DNA of 56,977 bases from Halobacteriales archaeon QH_6_64_20 (GCA_003021235.1 PXQR01000008.1:1-56977), one strand, 5' to 3'. Positions 33,942-43,547 are shown, numbered from the stretch's first letter. Translations and numbers: made by a program. Notes: generated from the letters alone by a model not told the origin.

Positions 33942-34109
33942 ATGCTGGTACTGATGGGTGAGTGCAAGTCCGACGAGGCGCGTATGGCCGAACTAGAGGC
34001 CGAATCCGAACGGTTGCAGGCCGAACTCGACGACGTGATCCCACGGGAGGGCTACGGTTTGAGCGACGAGGACGTAGCGGTGGTCGACGAGTTCTTAGAC
34101 GTCTGGTAA
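33942..34109 (+). pseudogene. Possible C-terminal fragment of an Eco57I-type methylase
   Basis: A 55-codon frame ends in MAELEAESERLQAELDDVI followed by REGYGLSDEDVAVVDEFLDV. A coiled helix followed by YGL-[ST]-[DE]-E-x-x-x-V-x-x-FL is the usual end of Eco57I-like restriction-methylase proteins. The rest of such a gene is absent upstream, so I read this as a remnant; it could instead be a free-standing 51- or 55-residue protein. Confidence 0.35.
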
Positions 34110-34620
34110 CCCCGCTGAGAGTCGCCGACTCTCCGTGGGCTGAAAGCGTTCAGCGGTGGCGGTCACGCAGTTGTACCGCGAGTGAACTCCGGGAGAGTGA
34201 GCGAGCGGTAGCGCGCACGGACGGGAGGCATGAACGAAGTCGTTCAGAAGGCACTACGCGCCGCGAGTTCGAGACGGTGAAACCGCCTCGCGAGGCCCGT
34301 GAGCAGATGACGAGACGGCGGTAGTACTAGTCGCAACCTGTGGGTGCAAAGGTTGGGTCGATCACTATCGCCGCCACGTTGGAGGAGGTCGGCAAGCCGA
34401 CCTCCCGCTCGGCGTTCTCGTGAGCGGAGCTCTCTCGTCATCACGAAAGGCGCGGAGCGCCTTTTGAACCAGAAGCGAGCGCGCACAGCGAGCCGCGCGA
34501 GTCCAGCCTGCGGGGGGCTTTCGAACCGTCCAACACGACTCGCTACTCCTCTCAACTCCCTAACGTAACACTGCCGTTCCGGGCGACCAACGGAAACCGG
34601 ATCGGAGCGAACGAACCGGC
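34110..34620. ncRNA. Hairpin-dense non-coding region, candidate RNA
   Basis: No gene is seen in 510 bases, but six perfect inverted repeats occur within 34117-34464: GAGAGTC/GACTCTC (34117-34133), GCTGAA/TTCAGC (34139-34154), GCCTCGCGAGGC (34285-34296), CAACCT/AGGTTG (34334-34355), GGAGGTCGGC/GCCGACCTCC (34384-34405) and AAAGGCGC/GCGCCTTT (34446-34464). RNase P RNA and SRP RNA signatures were looked for and not found. It may be a structured RNA or the remains of mobile DNA. Confidence 0.3.
34446..34465 (+). terminator. Hairpin with T tail
   Basis: AAAGGCGC-GGA-GCGCCTTT followed by one more T; an 8-bp stem with a 3-base loop ending in four Ts, terminator-like on either strand. Confidence 0.4.
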
Positions 34621-34920
34621 TTAGGGAAACCAACCGACGAAGCTGTACCCGACGACTACGGTCACCAGTAGCGCAACGACGGTCACCGCGAGGAGTTGCA
34701 GGTCGGTCCTCGTGACGCGCTGGCGGGCCAGGTCCTCGTTGTCGACCCGCGCCGGCCGGTAGAGCGAGACGAGCGCGAGCCCGACGATCGTGGCGCTCGC
34801 AAGCAGGTACGAGAACTCGACGATCGAGGCTCCCGACGCGAAGAGCGACCGGACCGCAACGCCGGCGTGGCCGAGCCCCATCACCAGAAAGACCAAGCCG
34901 AGCAGTTGCGCGCGGTTCAT
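34621..34920 (-). CDS. Small three-helix membrane protein
   Basis: 99 residues with three hydrophobic segments: AQLLGLVFLVMGLGHAGVAV (4-23), FSYLLASATIVGLALVSLYR (37-56) and LLAVTVVALLVTVVVGYSFV (about 76-95). The segment between helices two and three is charged (PARVDNEDLARQRVTRTDLQ). Family not recognised; no partner in the immediate context. Clean ATG start shortly after a purine-rich GGGAAAGCGA. Confidence 0.7.
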   Translation of the reverse strand: MNRAQLLGLVFLVMGLGHAGVAVRSLFASGASIVEFSYLLASATIVGLALVSLYRPARVDNEDLARQRVTRTDLQLLAVTVVALLVTVVVGYSFVGWFP

Positions 34921-35080
34921 TCGCTTTCCCTTCGACGGACGCGATAATCACTCTTGCGGGCTTCGTGTGCCGCCTGCGGGCCACGGTGGACGGAATCGAG
35001 AGCGGAGGAGGCAACGGGCGAAGATCGATGGCGAACGGCTGTTGGCCGAACGGAGGCGACGAGAGGAGGTCCCCGAGGAG

Positions 35081-35428
35081 TCAGAGGAAATCGCGGACGT
35101 CCGAATACCACATGTCGTGGTGATCGACACGGTCGACCCGGCGGGCGATCTCGACGGCGAGGGCGTGCCAACAGCGCTGGGCAGGGTCGTCGCGGTCGAG
35201 GTTGTACTCTGCGTCCTTGCAGGTACAGCCGCCGTTCTCGACCACGTGTTCGCCGGAGTGACCGACCACGACGGTGAAATCACGGTACTGTTTCACCCGG
35301 TCCTCGGAGACGGCCTCGATGGCGCGCGCTCCCCGATCACCGTGGAGCGAGACGATCGCCTTCGCGGCCTCCGGGGCGAGCGTCCCCGCCTCTTCGAGGG
35401 CGGCCTGCCACTGTTCGACCGAAGTCAC
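35081..35428 (-). CDS. SWIM zinc-finger protein
   Basis: 115 residues from GTG 35428: [60 protein letters not shown], then the SWIM motif [20 protein letters not shown] and [20 protein letters not shown] (CxC...CxH). SWIM domains bind zinc and often nucleic acid. The frame extends to ATG 35566, where CATG would be shared with the trm1 start. I prefer 35428 because homologues I recall begin near this point and the extra 46 residues are Arg/Ala-rich and unlike the family. Confidence 0.72.
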   Translation of the reverse strand: MTSVEQWQAALEEAGTLAPEAAKAIVSLHGDRGARAIEAVSEDRVKQYRDFTVVVGHSGEHVVENGGCTCKDAEYNLDRDDPAQRCWHALAVEIARRVDRVDHHDMWYSDVRDFL

Positions 35429-35564
35429 TCTCGGCGCTTCGACCGGCCCGGTCAAAACAGGTTCGATACCGCGGGCGAACGCGATCCACGCCGACGCGGT
35501 TCGTTCGATACTGCCTCGGGCAGGACAACCCATCGCTTTTGCGCGTCGGCCGGCGAGAGAGGTC

Positions 35565-36740
35565 ATGCGGGTTTGTGAGGGCGCGGTCGAGATCGAGGTC
35601 CCCGAGGCGCGCGACGGCGCTTCCGCGGGGCGCGGCGACGGGGTGTTTTACAATCCTGAACAGGAACTCAATCGCGACGTCACGGTCGCCGTGCTACGGG
35701 CGTACCGCGAGCGCGCGGGCCTCGAAGCGGGCGGAATCGAGACGAACGGGGACGACACGGATGGGGACGGGACGAGCGACGAAACGCCGACGTACCTCGA
35801 CGCGACGGCCGCGAGCGGCGTCAGAGGAGTTCGTGCGGCCGCGGAGAACTGGGCGGTGACGCTGTGCGATCGCGACGCGGACGCGACGGCGCTCTGTCGG
35901 GCGAACCTCGCGCACAACGACCTCGACGGCGACATCCGAACCCGGGACGCGAGGGGGCTCATGAGCGCCGAACGCTTCGACGTCGTCGACATCGATCCGT
36001 TCGGCACCCCGGTTCCCTTCGTCGATAGCGCCGTTCGGGGGACGCGCCAGCTGTTGTGTGTTACCGCGACCGACACCGCGCCGCTGTGTGGTGCCCACCG
36101 CGAGAGCGGGATCAGGAAGTACGGTTGCGTGCCGGTGAACACCGAGTTCCACCCGGAGATGGGACTCAGAGTACTCCTTTCGGCGCTGTGTCGAGAAGCC
36201 GCTCGCTACGACCGGGCCGCCCGGCCGATCCTATCGCATGCGACCCGCCACTACGTCCGGGTCTACCTCGAACTGGTCGAGAGCGCGAGCGCGGCGAACG
36301 CGACCTTGGAGGAACTCGGCTACGTCCACTGGTGTCCGGACTGCCTCTCTCGAACCGCGGAGCGGGGACTGATCGCCCATCCGCCCGAGGCCTGTGCGAA
36401 CTGCGGGCACGGGGTGAAGACCGCCGGCCCGATCTACTGCGGGGCTGTCCGCGATCGCGAATTCACCGAGCGCGTACGCGAGTCGATGACCGACGACATG
36501 GGAACGGAAAAGCTAGCACGGAAACTGCTCGACACGATCGGGCACGAACTCGACACGCCGACGCACTACGATCAGCACAAACTCGCGAAGGAGTGGGGCC
36601 GATCCGCGAGCGCGATGGACGACTTCCTCGCCGACCTGCGCGATGCCGGTCACGAGGCCTCACGGACCCACTACGGGGGCACGACGCTCAAGACGACCGC
36701 CGACGTTGCCGAGATCGAGGCAGCGACCGCGACGGAATGA
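35565..36740 (+). CDS. trm1: tRNA (guanine26-N2)-dimethyltransferase
   Basis: SAM-dependent enzyme that dimethylates G26 of tRNA. The 391-residue product has [35 protein letters not shown] (SAM-binding motif I), [20 protein letters not shown] (catalytic motif IV), [14 protein letters not shown] and [20 protein letters not shown]-terminal zinc site follows ([32 protein letters not shown]). The length matches archaeal Trm1. ATG 35565 gives the usual short N terminus. An acidic insertion (about 61-75) is typical of halophiles. Confidence 0.95.
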   Translation: MRVCEGAVEIEVPEARDGASAGRGDGVFYNPEQELNRDVTVAVLRAYRERAGLEAGGIETNGDDTDGDGTSDETPTYLDATAASGVRGVRAAAENWAVTLCDRDADATALCRANLAHNDLDGDIRTRDARGLMSAERFDVVDIDPFGTPVPFVDSAVRGTRQLLCVTATDTAPLCGAHRESGIRKYGCVPVNTEFHPEMGLRVLLSALCREAARYDRAARPILSHATRHYVRVYLELVESASAANATLEELGYVHWCPDCLSRTAERGLIAHPPEACANCGHGVKTAGPIYCGAVRDREFTERVRESMTDDMGTEKLARKLLDTIGHELDTPTHYDQHKLAKEWGRSASAMDDFLADLRDAGHEASRTHYGGTTLKTTADVAEIEAATATE

Positions 36741-36843
36741 GAGCGCTCGAACGACCGTCGGGCTCGATCCTGATACGCCGTCAGTGACTCGTCTATCGAC
36801 GGCTTACGAGGACCCGCCGGCTGAGGAGTGTAGATCAGCGCAC

Positions 36844-36851
36844 CTAAGAGG
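36844..36851 (+). promoter_or_regulatory. TATA box of first yihY gene
   Basis: CTAAGAGG lies about 27 bases before GTG 36874, which decides that start over the upstream frame extension. Confidence 0.45.
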
Positions 36852-36873
36852 TCTCCCGCCGGAACCGGGAGAC

Positions 36874-37722
36874 GTGCAAGCGCGCGAACGGGCCACCGCG
36901 TCGGCCGAACGCGTCGTGCCGGTCTGTCGGACGGTGCTGGCGGTGGCCCACGAGACACAGCTCACGCTCATGGCCGCGAGCCTCGCGTACTACCTGTTCA
37001 GCGCACTACTTCCACTCGTTCTGTTCGCGGTGATGAGTCTCTCGGCGCTCGGCGACGGGTCGCTCCAGTGGGCAATGGATCTCGCGTCGGGAACGCTCGT
37101 CCCGCGGGGAACCGGGCTCCCGCGGGGTGTACTCCGAAACGCCGGCGGACAGTTGCGCGCGGCGGCTATCGGGGGCGTGATCCTCGCCTGGAGCGCGTTT
37201 CGGACCTTCGGGGCGCTCGACGACGCGTTCGCCGCCGTCTACGACACCCGCGAGCACGTCTCGCTCGCCGGACGAGTGCTCGATTCGGCGCTGGTGCTCG
37301 TGACGGTCGCGTTCGCGACGGCGGCGATGGCGCTCATCGGGGTCGCGCTGGTGCTCGTCGCCCCCGATCGCGTGGCCGTGCGCGTGCTCAGTCCGCTGTT
37401 CTTGCTCGTGACGCTCACCGCGGTCTTTCTCCCGACGTTTTGGTTACTACCTGAAGTCGACGTCTCGGTCGCCGACGCGCTCCCCGGAACGCTCTTTGCG
37501 AGTGCGGTCTGGACGGTCTCCGCCGTGTTCTTTCGCTTTTATGCCACGCTGTCGAGTAGCGTCCAGTTGTACGGTATCGCCGGCGGCGTCTTGTTGTTGC
37601 TTTCCTGGCTCTACGTCGCGGGGCTCGCGGTGCTGGTGGGAGCGGCGATAAACGCCGTGCTCGCCGGCCACGTCGATCCCGACGCCGAGTGGCTCCCCGA
37701 CGACCTCGCAACGCGACTGTAG
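36874..37722 (+). CDS. YihY/BrkB-family membrane protein 1
   Basis: 282-residue inner-membrane protein of the YihY (UPF0761) family; function is not established in any archaeon. Family landmarks: LTLMAASLAYYLFSALLPLV near the N terminus, WSAFRTFGALDDAFAAVYDT, FLPTFWLLPEVDVSVADALP, GTLFASAVWTVSAVFFRFYA and YGIAGGVLLLLSWLYVAGLA. Six transmembrane segments. First of three consecutive paralogues on the same strand. Start at GTG 36874 follows a TATA-like element. Confidence 0.88.
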   Translation: MQARERATASAERVVPVCRTVLAVAHETQLTLMAASLAYYLFSALLPLVLFAVMSLSALGDGSLQWAMDLASGTLVPRGTGLPRGVLRNAGGQLRAAAIGGVILAWSAFRTFGALDDAFAAVYDTREHVSLAGRVLDSALVLVTVAFATAAMALIGVALVLVAPDRVAVRVLSPLFLLVTLTAVFLPTFWLLPEVDVSVADALPGTLFASAVWTVSAVFFRFYATLSSSVQLYGIAGGVLLLLSWLYVAGLAVLVGAAINAVLAGHVDPDAEWLPDDLATRL

Positions 37723-37925
37723 CGCCATACCGGATCGAAGCAGTCCCGAAACCGGATCGATCGGTGCATTCGGGAGCGATCGAGAGCTAACCGAGCACTG
37801 ACCAAGCGCCGATCGAGCGCCGGCCGAAGCCCGGCTGAAGTCGGTGACGGTGCTCCGTCGATCGGACCGGTCGGTGCTCGGCCGGCGACCGATAGCCGCG
37901 AGCGAGCGCTTCGTCGTTCGTCGTG

Positions 37926-37947
37926 GGGGAGGTTTAGGTACCTCCCC
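37926..37947. promoter_or_regulatory. Palindrome centred on the TATA box of second yihY
   Basis: GGGGAGGT (37926-37933) and ACCTCCCC (37940-37947) are perfect 8-bp arms around TTAGGT, which with the preceding T reads as a TATA-like TTTAGG about 25 bases before GTG 37962. A protein binding here would directly block TBP. Confidence 0.5.
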
Positions 37948-37961
37948 GTCGAAGCCCGGTC

Positions 37962-38804
37962 GTGTCACGGGCGAGAGCGAGAGCGCGGGCGGGGGCTCGG
38001 GAGACCGTCGCCGTCGTGCGGGCGGTCGTCGCGGTCTCGCACGAAAAGCGGCTGTTGTTCATGGCCGCGAGCCTCGCGTACTTCGCATTCATCTCGCTCG
38101 TTCCGCTCCTGTTGCTCGTCGTGATCGCGCTGTCGACGGTACAGAACGGCCAGGTAGCGATCGACATCGCTACGTACGCCGCCGGCGTGATCTCCCCGCG
38201 ATCGAGCAGCGTACTCCTCGAAGTCGTCACCGGCGCATCCGACCGCGAGAGCGCGACGTTCGTCGGTGTCGTCATCCTGTTGTGGGGGACGCTACTGCTC
38301 TTTCGTGCGCTCGACGACGCGTTCGGACAGGTCTACGGCGACGATCAGGAGTCCTTACTGCTGGGGGATCTGGCGAGCGCGTTGCTCGTCTTCGGCGTCG
38401 TCGTCGGAGCGATCGTGGCGATGATCGGGGTCGCTGCGGGCCTGTCGCTCGTGCTCGTCGATCGCGTCTGGAACCTTCTGGGCCCGTTCGTCCTCTTAGT
38501 CGTGCTCACGATCGTCTTCCTGCCGATGTTTTACTTCTTTCCCGACGCCGACATCTCGCTTGTCGAATCGCTTCCGGGCACCGTCTTTACCGCCGCCGGG
38601 TGGACGATACTCCAGGTGGTGTTCAGTTTCTACACGCAGACGACCGGCGCGGCACAGCTCTACGGCGCGGCCGGGGCCTTTTTGCTCTTGCTTGCCTGGC
38701 TCTACATCGGCGGGCTGGTACTCCTCGTCGGCGCGGTGCTCAACGCCGTACTCGCCGATCGCGTGTCGGCCGACGGCGAGGGATTGTCCATCGGATATAT
38801 ATAA
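37962..38804 (+). CDS. YihY/BrkB-family membrane protein 2
   Basis: 280-residue paralogue of its neighbours. Landmarks: RLLFMAASLAYFAFISLVPL, LFRALDDAFGQVYG, FLPMFYFFPDADISLVESLP, GTVFTAAGWTILQVVFSFYT and YGAAGAFLLLLAWLYIGGLV. An Arg/Ala-rich start (MSRARARARAGARE) precedes the first helix. GTG 37962 lies just after the TATA-centred palindrome. The next paralogue starts 20 bases after the stop, so the two may be co-transcribed. Confidence 0.88.
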   Translation: MSRARARARAGARETVAVVRAVVAVSHEKRLLFMAASLAYFAFISLVPLLLLVVIALSTVQNGQVAIDIATYAAGVISPRSSSVLLEVVTGASDRESATFVGVVILLWGTLLLFRALDDAFGQVYGDDQESLLLGDLASALLVFGVVVGAIVAMIGVAAGLSLVLVDRVWNLLGPFVLLVVLTIVFLPMFYFFPDADISLVESLPGTVFTAAGWTILQVVFSFYTQTTGAAQLYGAAGAFLLLLAWLYIGGLVLLVGAVLNAVLADRVSADGEGLSIGYI

Positions 38805-38824
38805 GCGTCGCGTGAAGGGGGACT

Positions 38825-40438
38825 ATGAGTACTGCCGATCGTGGTCCCACCGGCGTTCTCCGGGCCCTCGTCACTGAGATCCAAGAGAAGAACATCACCT
38901 TTCTCGCGGCGAGCCTCGCGTACTACGCGTTCGCCTCGCTGATTCCCCTCCTCCTGCTGGCGATCTCGATCGCCACGCTCGTCGGCGGCCAGCAGCTGGC
39001 CGATCGGATCATCGAAGCCGCAGGCGGTGCGCTTCCCCAGAGTGTCGCCGATATCATCACCCAGACGCTCAGTAGCAGCGGCGCTGCGGGCGCGTCGATC
39101 GGGATCGGGCTCGTCTTCTTGCTCTGGAGCGCGATCAAGATCTTCCGCGGGATGGACATCGCCTTCTCGGAGGTCTACGGCGCGTCTGGTCCCGACGGGA
39201 TCGTCGATCAGGTAACCGACGCGCTGATCACCCTGCTCGGGATCGTGCTCGCGATCGTCGTCACGATCGTCATCGGCGCGGTCGTCTCGTTCGTCCAGCA
39301 GACGAGCGGCGTCCTCGCGCAGTTCGGGCTCGGCTTCCTCCGGGACGGCATCGGCTACGCCGCGGGCCTGGTCTCGATCGTCGGGCTCGCGATCGCGTTC
39401 TATCCGTTGTACTACTTCCTGCCGGCCGACGACGTCGGGTTCAAAGAAGCGATCCCCGGCGCCCTGTTCGCGGCGATCGGCTGGACGCTCTTACAGACGT
39501 TCTTTCGGTTGTACGCCGGACAGTCGGGGTCGTCGGCCTACGGCATCATCGGTGCGGCGTTGCTCATCCTCACGTTCCTCTATTTCGGCGGGATGATCAT
39601 CCTGATCGGCGCGGCGCTCAACGCCGTGCTCGCGGGCCGGGTCAAGTCGGCACGAAGCGGTGCCGCGAGCGAGGACGGGAGCGAAACCGATCCGGGCTCC
39701 AGGGACAGTTCGAGGGGTGACTCCGGCTCCGACCTCCAACAGCGCATCAAGGAACGCACCCAGACGATCATCGACGATTCGGAGGACGGTTCGAGCATCT
39801 CCGGAAGCGAGAGCGACGGGAGCGGTGAGACCGATCGTGAGAACCAGCGGCCGATCACCGACGGCGGCGTCGAACGCGAGGTTGACGACGAGCGCGAAGA
39901 CGAACGCGAGCAAGGGATCGGACGGGCGAACGAAGTCGACGAGGACGAGCGAAGGCGCGAACCGATCAGCGACGAGGAGCCGGGCGAATCGGACGACACC
40001 GCAGAGCCCAGACGACCCGAGGCCGCGACGGCGACGACCCTCGGCGGCAGCGAGTACACGCTCTCGGAGGAGTACAGCCTCCAGCGCGAGATCGAGCGCC
40101 TGCGCGCGGAAGTCGACGCCTTCGAGATGGAAGTCGAGGATCGAGTCGTCGATCGCGACGAACTCGAAGACGACCTCCAGAGCTACGTCAGAAGCCGCGT
40201 TCGCTCGGGTAAGGCCCGCGGATGGGGGCCGTATCTCGTGTTGCTCTACGGTACGATCATGACGGTCGCGATCGCGTTCGGCGACGCCCTGATCGGCGGG
40301 TGGGCGTTAGCCGCGATCATCGTGATCTTCCTCTCGACGCTCGGACTCTACGTGCTAATGGTCATAGTGGGACTGGGGCTGAGTGCGCTTGCGGTTCCGG
40401 GCAAGGTGCGCCGGACGGTCCAGTCGCTCCGCTCGTAA
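38825..40438 (+). CDS. YihY/BrkB-family membrane protein 3 with C-terminal extension
   Basis: 537 residues, about twice the usual length. Residues 1-280 are a YihY domain (ITFLAASLAYYAFASLIPLL, IFRGMDIAFSEVYGASG, FYPLYYFLPADDVGFKEAIP, YGIIGAALLILTFLYFGGMI). A very acidic disordered linker follows (about 285-415). Then comes a coiled coil (YSLQREIERLRAEVDAFEME) and two more membrane helices (YLVLLYGTIMTVAIAFGDAL, ALAAIIVIFLSTLGLYVLMV) ending in a basic tail. The tail domain recurs, as I recall, in other haloarchaeal YihY proteins; its function is unknown. The linker is probably cytosolic. Confidence 0.88.
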   Translation: MSTADRGPTGVLRALVTEIQEKNITFLAASLAYYAFASLIPLLLLAISIATLVGGQQLADRIIEAAGGALPQSVADIITQTLSSSGAAGASIGIGLVFLLWSAIKIFRGMDIAFSEVYGASGPDGIVDQVTDALITLLGIVLAIVVTIVIGAVVSFVQQTSGVLAQFGLGFLRDGIGYAAGLVSIVGLAIAFYPLYYFLPADDVGFKEAIPGALFAAIGWTLLQTFFRLYAGQSGSSAYGIIGAALLILTFLYFGGMIILIGAALNAVLAGRVKSARSGAASEDGSETDPGSRDSSRGDSGSDLQQRIKERTQTIIDDSEDGSSISGSESDGSGETDRENQRPITDGGVEREVDDEREDEREQGIGRANEVDEDERRREPISDEEPGESDDTAEPRRPEAATATTLGGSEYTLSEEYSLQREIERLRAEVDAFEMEVEDRVVDRDELEDDLQSYVRSRVRSGKARGWGPYLVLLYGTIMTVAIAFGDALIGGWALAAIIVIFLSTLGLYVLMVIVGLGLSALAVPGKVRRTVQSLRS

Positions 40439-40545
40439 ATTCCCTCCCGTTCGGAGTTCGCCGTTCACTTCGCGTTCTTTCCGTCCCGCCGACTCATCGA
40501 CGAACCGAAATCCCGAGGTACGGCCGGCGGTGATCGATAGTAGCC

Positions 40546-41493
40546 ATGTCGCGCGGAATCGGCGTCGGCGAAGCGATCCGCACGGTGCTAGCGGAGTCGG
40601 CGCTGTTGCCCGCCGCGCTGGTAACGCTCGCGGGCGACCCTGGCACGCTGTTGGCGCTCGCCGTCGGAGCCTACTGGGTGGGTGGATCGACCGGAACGGG
40701 GGCCGGACTCGATCGCCGTCGAAGCGCGTTCGTGCTCGCGTGTACGCTCGGTGCCTTCTCGCTCACGACGGGGCTCAAAGCCGTTTTCGCGCTCCCGCGC
40801 CCGCCGATGGCAGCGTTCGATCCGGGAACGTTCGCGACGCTTCCGTTCGCCGACTCGCTCCGATCGGTCGTCGAGAGCGCGGCGAGCGCGTCGGAGTACG
40901 GCTTCCCGAGCGGCCACGCCATCGGCGCGACGGTCGTCTACGGCGCGTTCGCGCTCGTCGCCGACGTCGGCACGCGACGAGTGCGGTGGGCTACTGCGGG
41001 CACGGCGATCGCGCTCGTGAGCCTCTCGCGGGTGGTCTTGGGAGTACATTACCTCGTCGACGTGCTCGTCGGGATCGCGGTCGGGTTCGGTTTTCTCGTC
41101 GCTACCCACCGGCTCGCGCGCGAAACGAACGTACGCCGAACGTTCGGTCTCGCCGTCGGCATCGGTGCGCTCGCGGCAATCGTCGCGGCCGGCGACGCGC
41201 CGCGCGACGCGCTAACTCTCTTAGGTGTGAGCGTCGGTGCTCTGAGTACCTGGGTACTGCTCGGCGACCGACGCCCGCCGACGTCGCGGCGCGACCGGCT
41301 CGTGACGGCGGCGGTCGGGGCGGTCGTCGCCGGAGTGCCCGGAGCGCTGACTTACGTTTTCGACCTCGCCCTGCCGGTCGAGTTCCTCGCGGGCGTCGTA
41401 GTAGGTACGGCGATAATCGCGACGCCCCGGATCGCGACTGTTGGAACCCGAGCCGTTCGGGTGATCCGGTCCGATCAGAACGTTTCGAGGTAG
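40546..41493 (+). CDS. PAP2-family membrane phosphatase
   Basis: 315-residue membrane phosphatase, probably acting on a lipid or polyprenyl phosphate. The three PAP2 signature parts are visible: [10 protein letters not shown] (K-x6-RP), [20 protein letters not shown] (P-SGH) and [20 protein letters not shown] (SR-x5-H-x3-D). Helices cover most of the protein, with three more hydrophobic segments after the active site (about 205-300). It follows the YihY array on the same strand. Its 3' end overlaps that of glnA by 19 bases on the opposite strand. Confidence 0.9.
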   Translation: MSRGIGVGEAIRTVLAESALLPAALVTLAGDPGTLLALAVGAYWVGGSTGTGAGLDRRRSAFVLACTLGAFSLTTGLKAVFALPRPPMAAFDPGTFATLPFADSLRSVVESAASASEYGFPSGHAIGATVVYGAFALVADVGTRRVRWATAGTAIALVSLSRVVLGVHYLVDVLVGIAVGFGFLVATHRLARETNVRRTFGLAVGIGALAAIVAAGDAPRDALTLLGVSVGALSTWVLLGDRRPPTSRRDRLVTAAVGAVVAGVPGALTYVFDLALPVEFLAGVVVGTAIIATPRIATVGTRAVRVIRSDQNVSR

Positions 41494-42848
41494 CGATCGA
41501 GCTCCCACTGACTGACCGACGTCCGGTACTCGGTGATCTCCGTGCGTTTGGCCTCGACGAACTTCTCGACGACGTGGTTCCCGAGCGCGTCGGTGATTAC
41601 CTCGTCGGCTTCCAAGGCGTCGACCGCCCCTTCGAGCGTCGAGGGAAGCGTATCGATGTCGTACTCCTCGCGCATGTCCTCGTCGAACTCGTAGATGTTC
41701 TCCCGAACGGGGTCGGGCGCTTCGAGATCGCGCTCGATACCGTCCAAGCCGGCCTGAAGCATGGCTGCGAAGGCGAGATACGGGTTACAGGACGGATCGG
41801 GCGAGCGCAGTTCGACCCGGGAGGCGGCGGGCACGCGGGCGGCGGGTTTGCGGACGAGCGCCGACCGGTTGACGTCCGACCAGGCCATGTATACCGGGGC
41901 CTCATAGCCCGGCACCAGGCGCTTGTACGAGTTCACGTTCGGATTGGCGACGGCCGTAATGGCGGGGGCGTGTTCGATGAGCCCCGCGAGGAAGCTCTTC
42001 GCCGTCCCCGAGAGGTTGAACTCGTCGTCGTCGTCGTGAAAGGCGTTCTCGCCGTCTTCGAACAGCGAGAGATGGGTGTGCATCCCCGAGCCGTTGATCC
42101 GGGGGATGGGTTTGGGCATGAACGTCGCGTGCAGGCCGTGTTCCTCGGCGATGGCCCGGACCACCGACCGGAAGGTCGCGGTGTTATCGGCAGTCGTGAG
42201 GGCGTCGGCGTACTTGAAGTCGATCTCGTGTTGGCCTTCCGCGACCTCGTGGTGGCTCGCTTCGACTTCCATCCCCATCCGTTCGAGTCCGTAGATGATC
42301 TCCCGACGGATCTCGCTGGCCATGTCCTTCGGCGCGAGATCGAAGTAGCCGCCGACGTCGTGGGTCTCGGTCGTCGCCCGGCCGTCCTCGTCGTTCTCGA
42401 ATATGAAGAATTCGGGCTCGGGCCCGGCGTTGAGCTCGTAGCCCATCTCCTCGGCCCGTTCGAGGGCGCGTTTGAGCACCTGTCGCGGGTCGCCGGCGAA
42501 GGGCTGGCCGCTCTGTGTGTCCATCACGTCGGCGATCAGCCTCGCGGTCGCGGTGCCGTCCTCGCGACGCTTCCACGGGAGGATCGCGAACGTCGAGGGA
42601 TCGGGATCGAGACGCATATCGGATTCCTGGATACGCACGAACCCCTCGATCGACGAACCGTCGAAGTAGATCCCCTCGTCGAAGGCCTTCTCGATCTGAC
42701 TCGCCGGGATCGAGACGTTCTTGACCGTTCCCAGGATGTCCGTGAACTGCAGTCGAATGAAATCGACGTTTTCCTCTTCCACTCGTTCGACCACGCGCTG
42801 TGCTTCGGTCGAAAGTCCGCCGTCCGTTCTCGTCTGGTCGCTTGCCAT
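41475..42848 (-). CDS. glnA: Glutamine synthetase, type I
   Basis: 457-residue ATP-dependent enzyme making glutamine from glutamate and ammonia. Motifs: [98 protein letters not shown] and [20 protein letters not shown], with [20 protein letters not shown]. The C-terminal region lacks the NLYDLP adenylylation site, so control is probably not by adenylylation (GSI-alpha-like). A TATA-like TTTTAG lies about 40 bases upstream. The divergent Lrp regulator is a likely partner in nitrogen control. Confidence 0.96.
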   Translation of the reverse strand: MASDQTRTDGGLSTEAQRVVERVEEENVDFIRLQFTDILGTVKNVSIPASQIEKAFDEGIYFDGSSIEGFVRIQESDMRLDPDPSTFAILPWKRREDGTATARLIADVMDTQSGQPFAGDPRQVLKRALERAEEMGYELNAGPEPEFFIFENDEDGRATTETHDVGGYFDLAPKDMASEIRREIIYGLERMGMEVEASHHEVAEGQHEIDFKYADALTTADNTATFRSVVRAIAEEHGLHATFMPKPIPRINGSGMHTHLSLFEDGENAFHDDDDEFNLSGTAKSFLAGLIEHAPAITAVANPNVNSYKRLVPGYEAPVYMAWSDVNRSALVRKPAARVPAASRVELRSPDPSCNPYLAFAAMLQAGLDGIERDLEAPDPVRENIYEFDEDMREEYDIDTLPSTLEGAVDALEADEVITDALGNHVVEKFVEAKRTEITEYRTSVSQWELDRYLETF

Positions 42849-42943
42849 ATTGCCTCGACGCGATAGGTGACGACCGGAGACACTAAAACGCTACTGTTGT
42901 GCGCAAGACGTTCGATCGGAGCCGAAAGTGAATGTTCGTAAAG

Positions 42944-42951
42944 TTCTAAAC
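42944..42951 (+). promoter_or_regulatory. TATA box of lrp
   Basis: TTCTAAAC lies 23-30 bases before GTG 42974, consistent with a leaderless mRNA. Confidence 0.5.
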
Positions 42952-42973
42952 CCCGGAGTACGGATCGACTGAT

Positions 42974-43432
42974 GTGACCTACGAAAACCTCGATACACAG
43001 TTGGTAAACGCCTTATTAGGCGACGGTCGAGCGAGCCTACGGAGCCTCGCCGAGGAACTGGGCGTGTCGGTGACGACGGTCTCGAATCACCTCAAGGACT
43101 TGGAAGCCGAGGGCGCGATCACCGGCTACTCCCCGAAGGTCGATTACGATACTCTCGGATACGACGTGACCGCCGTGATCCGGCTGAACGTCGAAGGAAG
43201 TGCGTTGGCCGACATCACCGAGCGCCTGCGCGAGCAGAAACAGATGATCTCGGTGTACGAGGTGACCGGCGATCACGACATCGTCGCGATCGGGAAGTTC
43301 ACCGACACCGACGACATGAACGACGGGATCAAGGAACTGCTTTCGGACCCGGACATCAAGGAATCGAACACCAGTGTCGTGCTCAACGCCGTCACCGAGC
43401 ACGAACAGTTCGAACTCGACGTCGAAGGCTAA
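42974..43432 (+). CDS. lrp: Lrp/AsnC-family regulator next to glnA
   Basis: 152 residues. The N-terminal helix-turn-helix ([60 protein letters not shown]) is followed by an AsnC/RAM ligand-binding domain ([59 protein letters not shown]). The divergent position beside glnA matches the haloarchaeal LrpA1/glnA arrangement, so it probably controls glnA and itself. A TATA box precedes GTG 42974; no good ATG is in frame. Confidence 0.92.
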   Translation: MTYENLDTQLVNALLGDGRASLRSLAEELGVSVTTVSNHLKDLEAEGAITGYSPKVDYDTLGYDVTAVIRLNVEGSALADITERLREQKQMISVYEVTGDHDIVAIGKFTDTDDMNDGIKELLSDPDIKESNTSVVLNAVTEHEQFELDVEG

Positions 43433-43547
43433 CGACGTTCCGGGGTCGACGGTTTGTATGATCCGGTTTCCGGGATCGGCGATTCTCGCGCCCGGCAATC
43501 GGCGACCGACGACCGGTAATCGATGGTCGGTAGTTTCGGCGGAACGG

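Noticed and set aside
34110-34620. RNase P RNA or SRP RNA in the hairpin-dense region
   Set aside because: The conserved GAGGAAAGTC and GGGAGCAGCC-type cores of these RNAs are absent.
35564-35567. CATG shared by divergent starts of trm1 and the SWIM gene
   Set aside because: It needs the long SWIM N terminus, which is not family-like; a GTG start at 35428 is more plausible.
40383-42866. 827-codon plus-strand frame over the PAP2 and glnA genes
   Set aside because: High-GC shadow spanning two well-supported genes; no recognisable domain.
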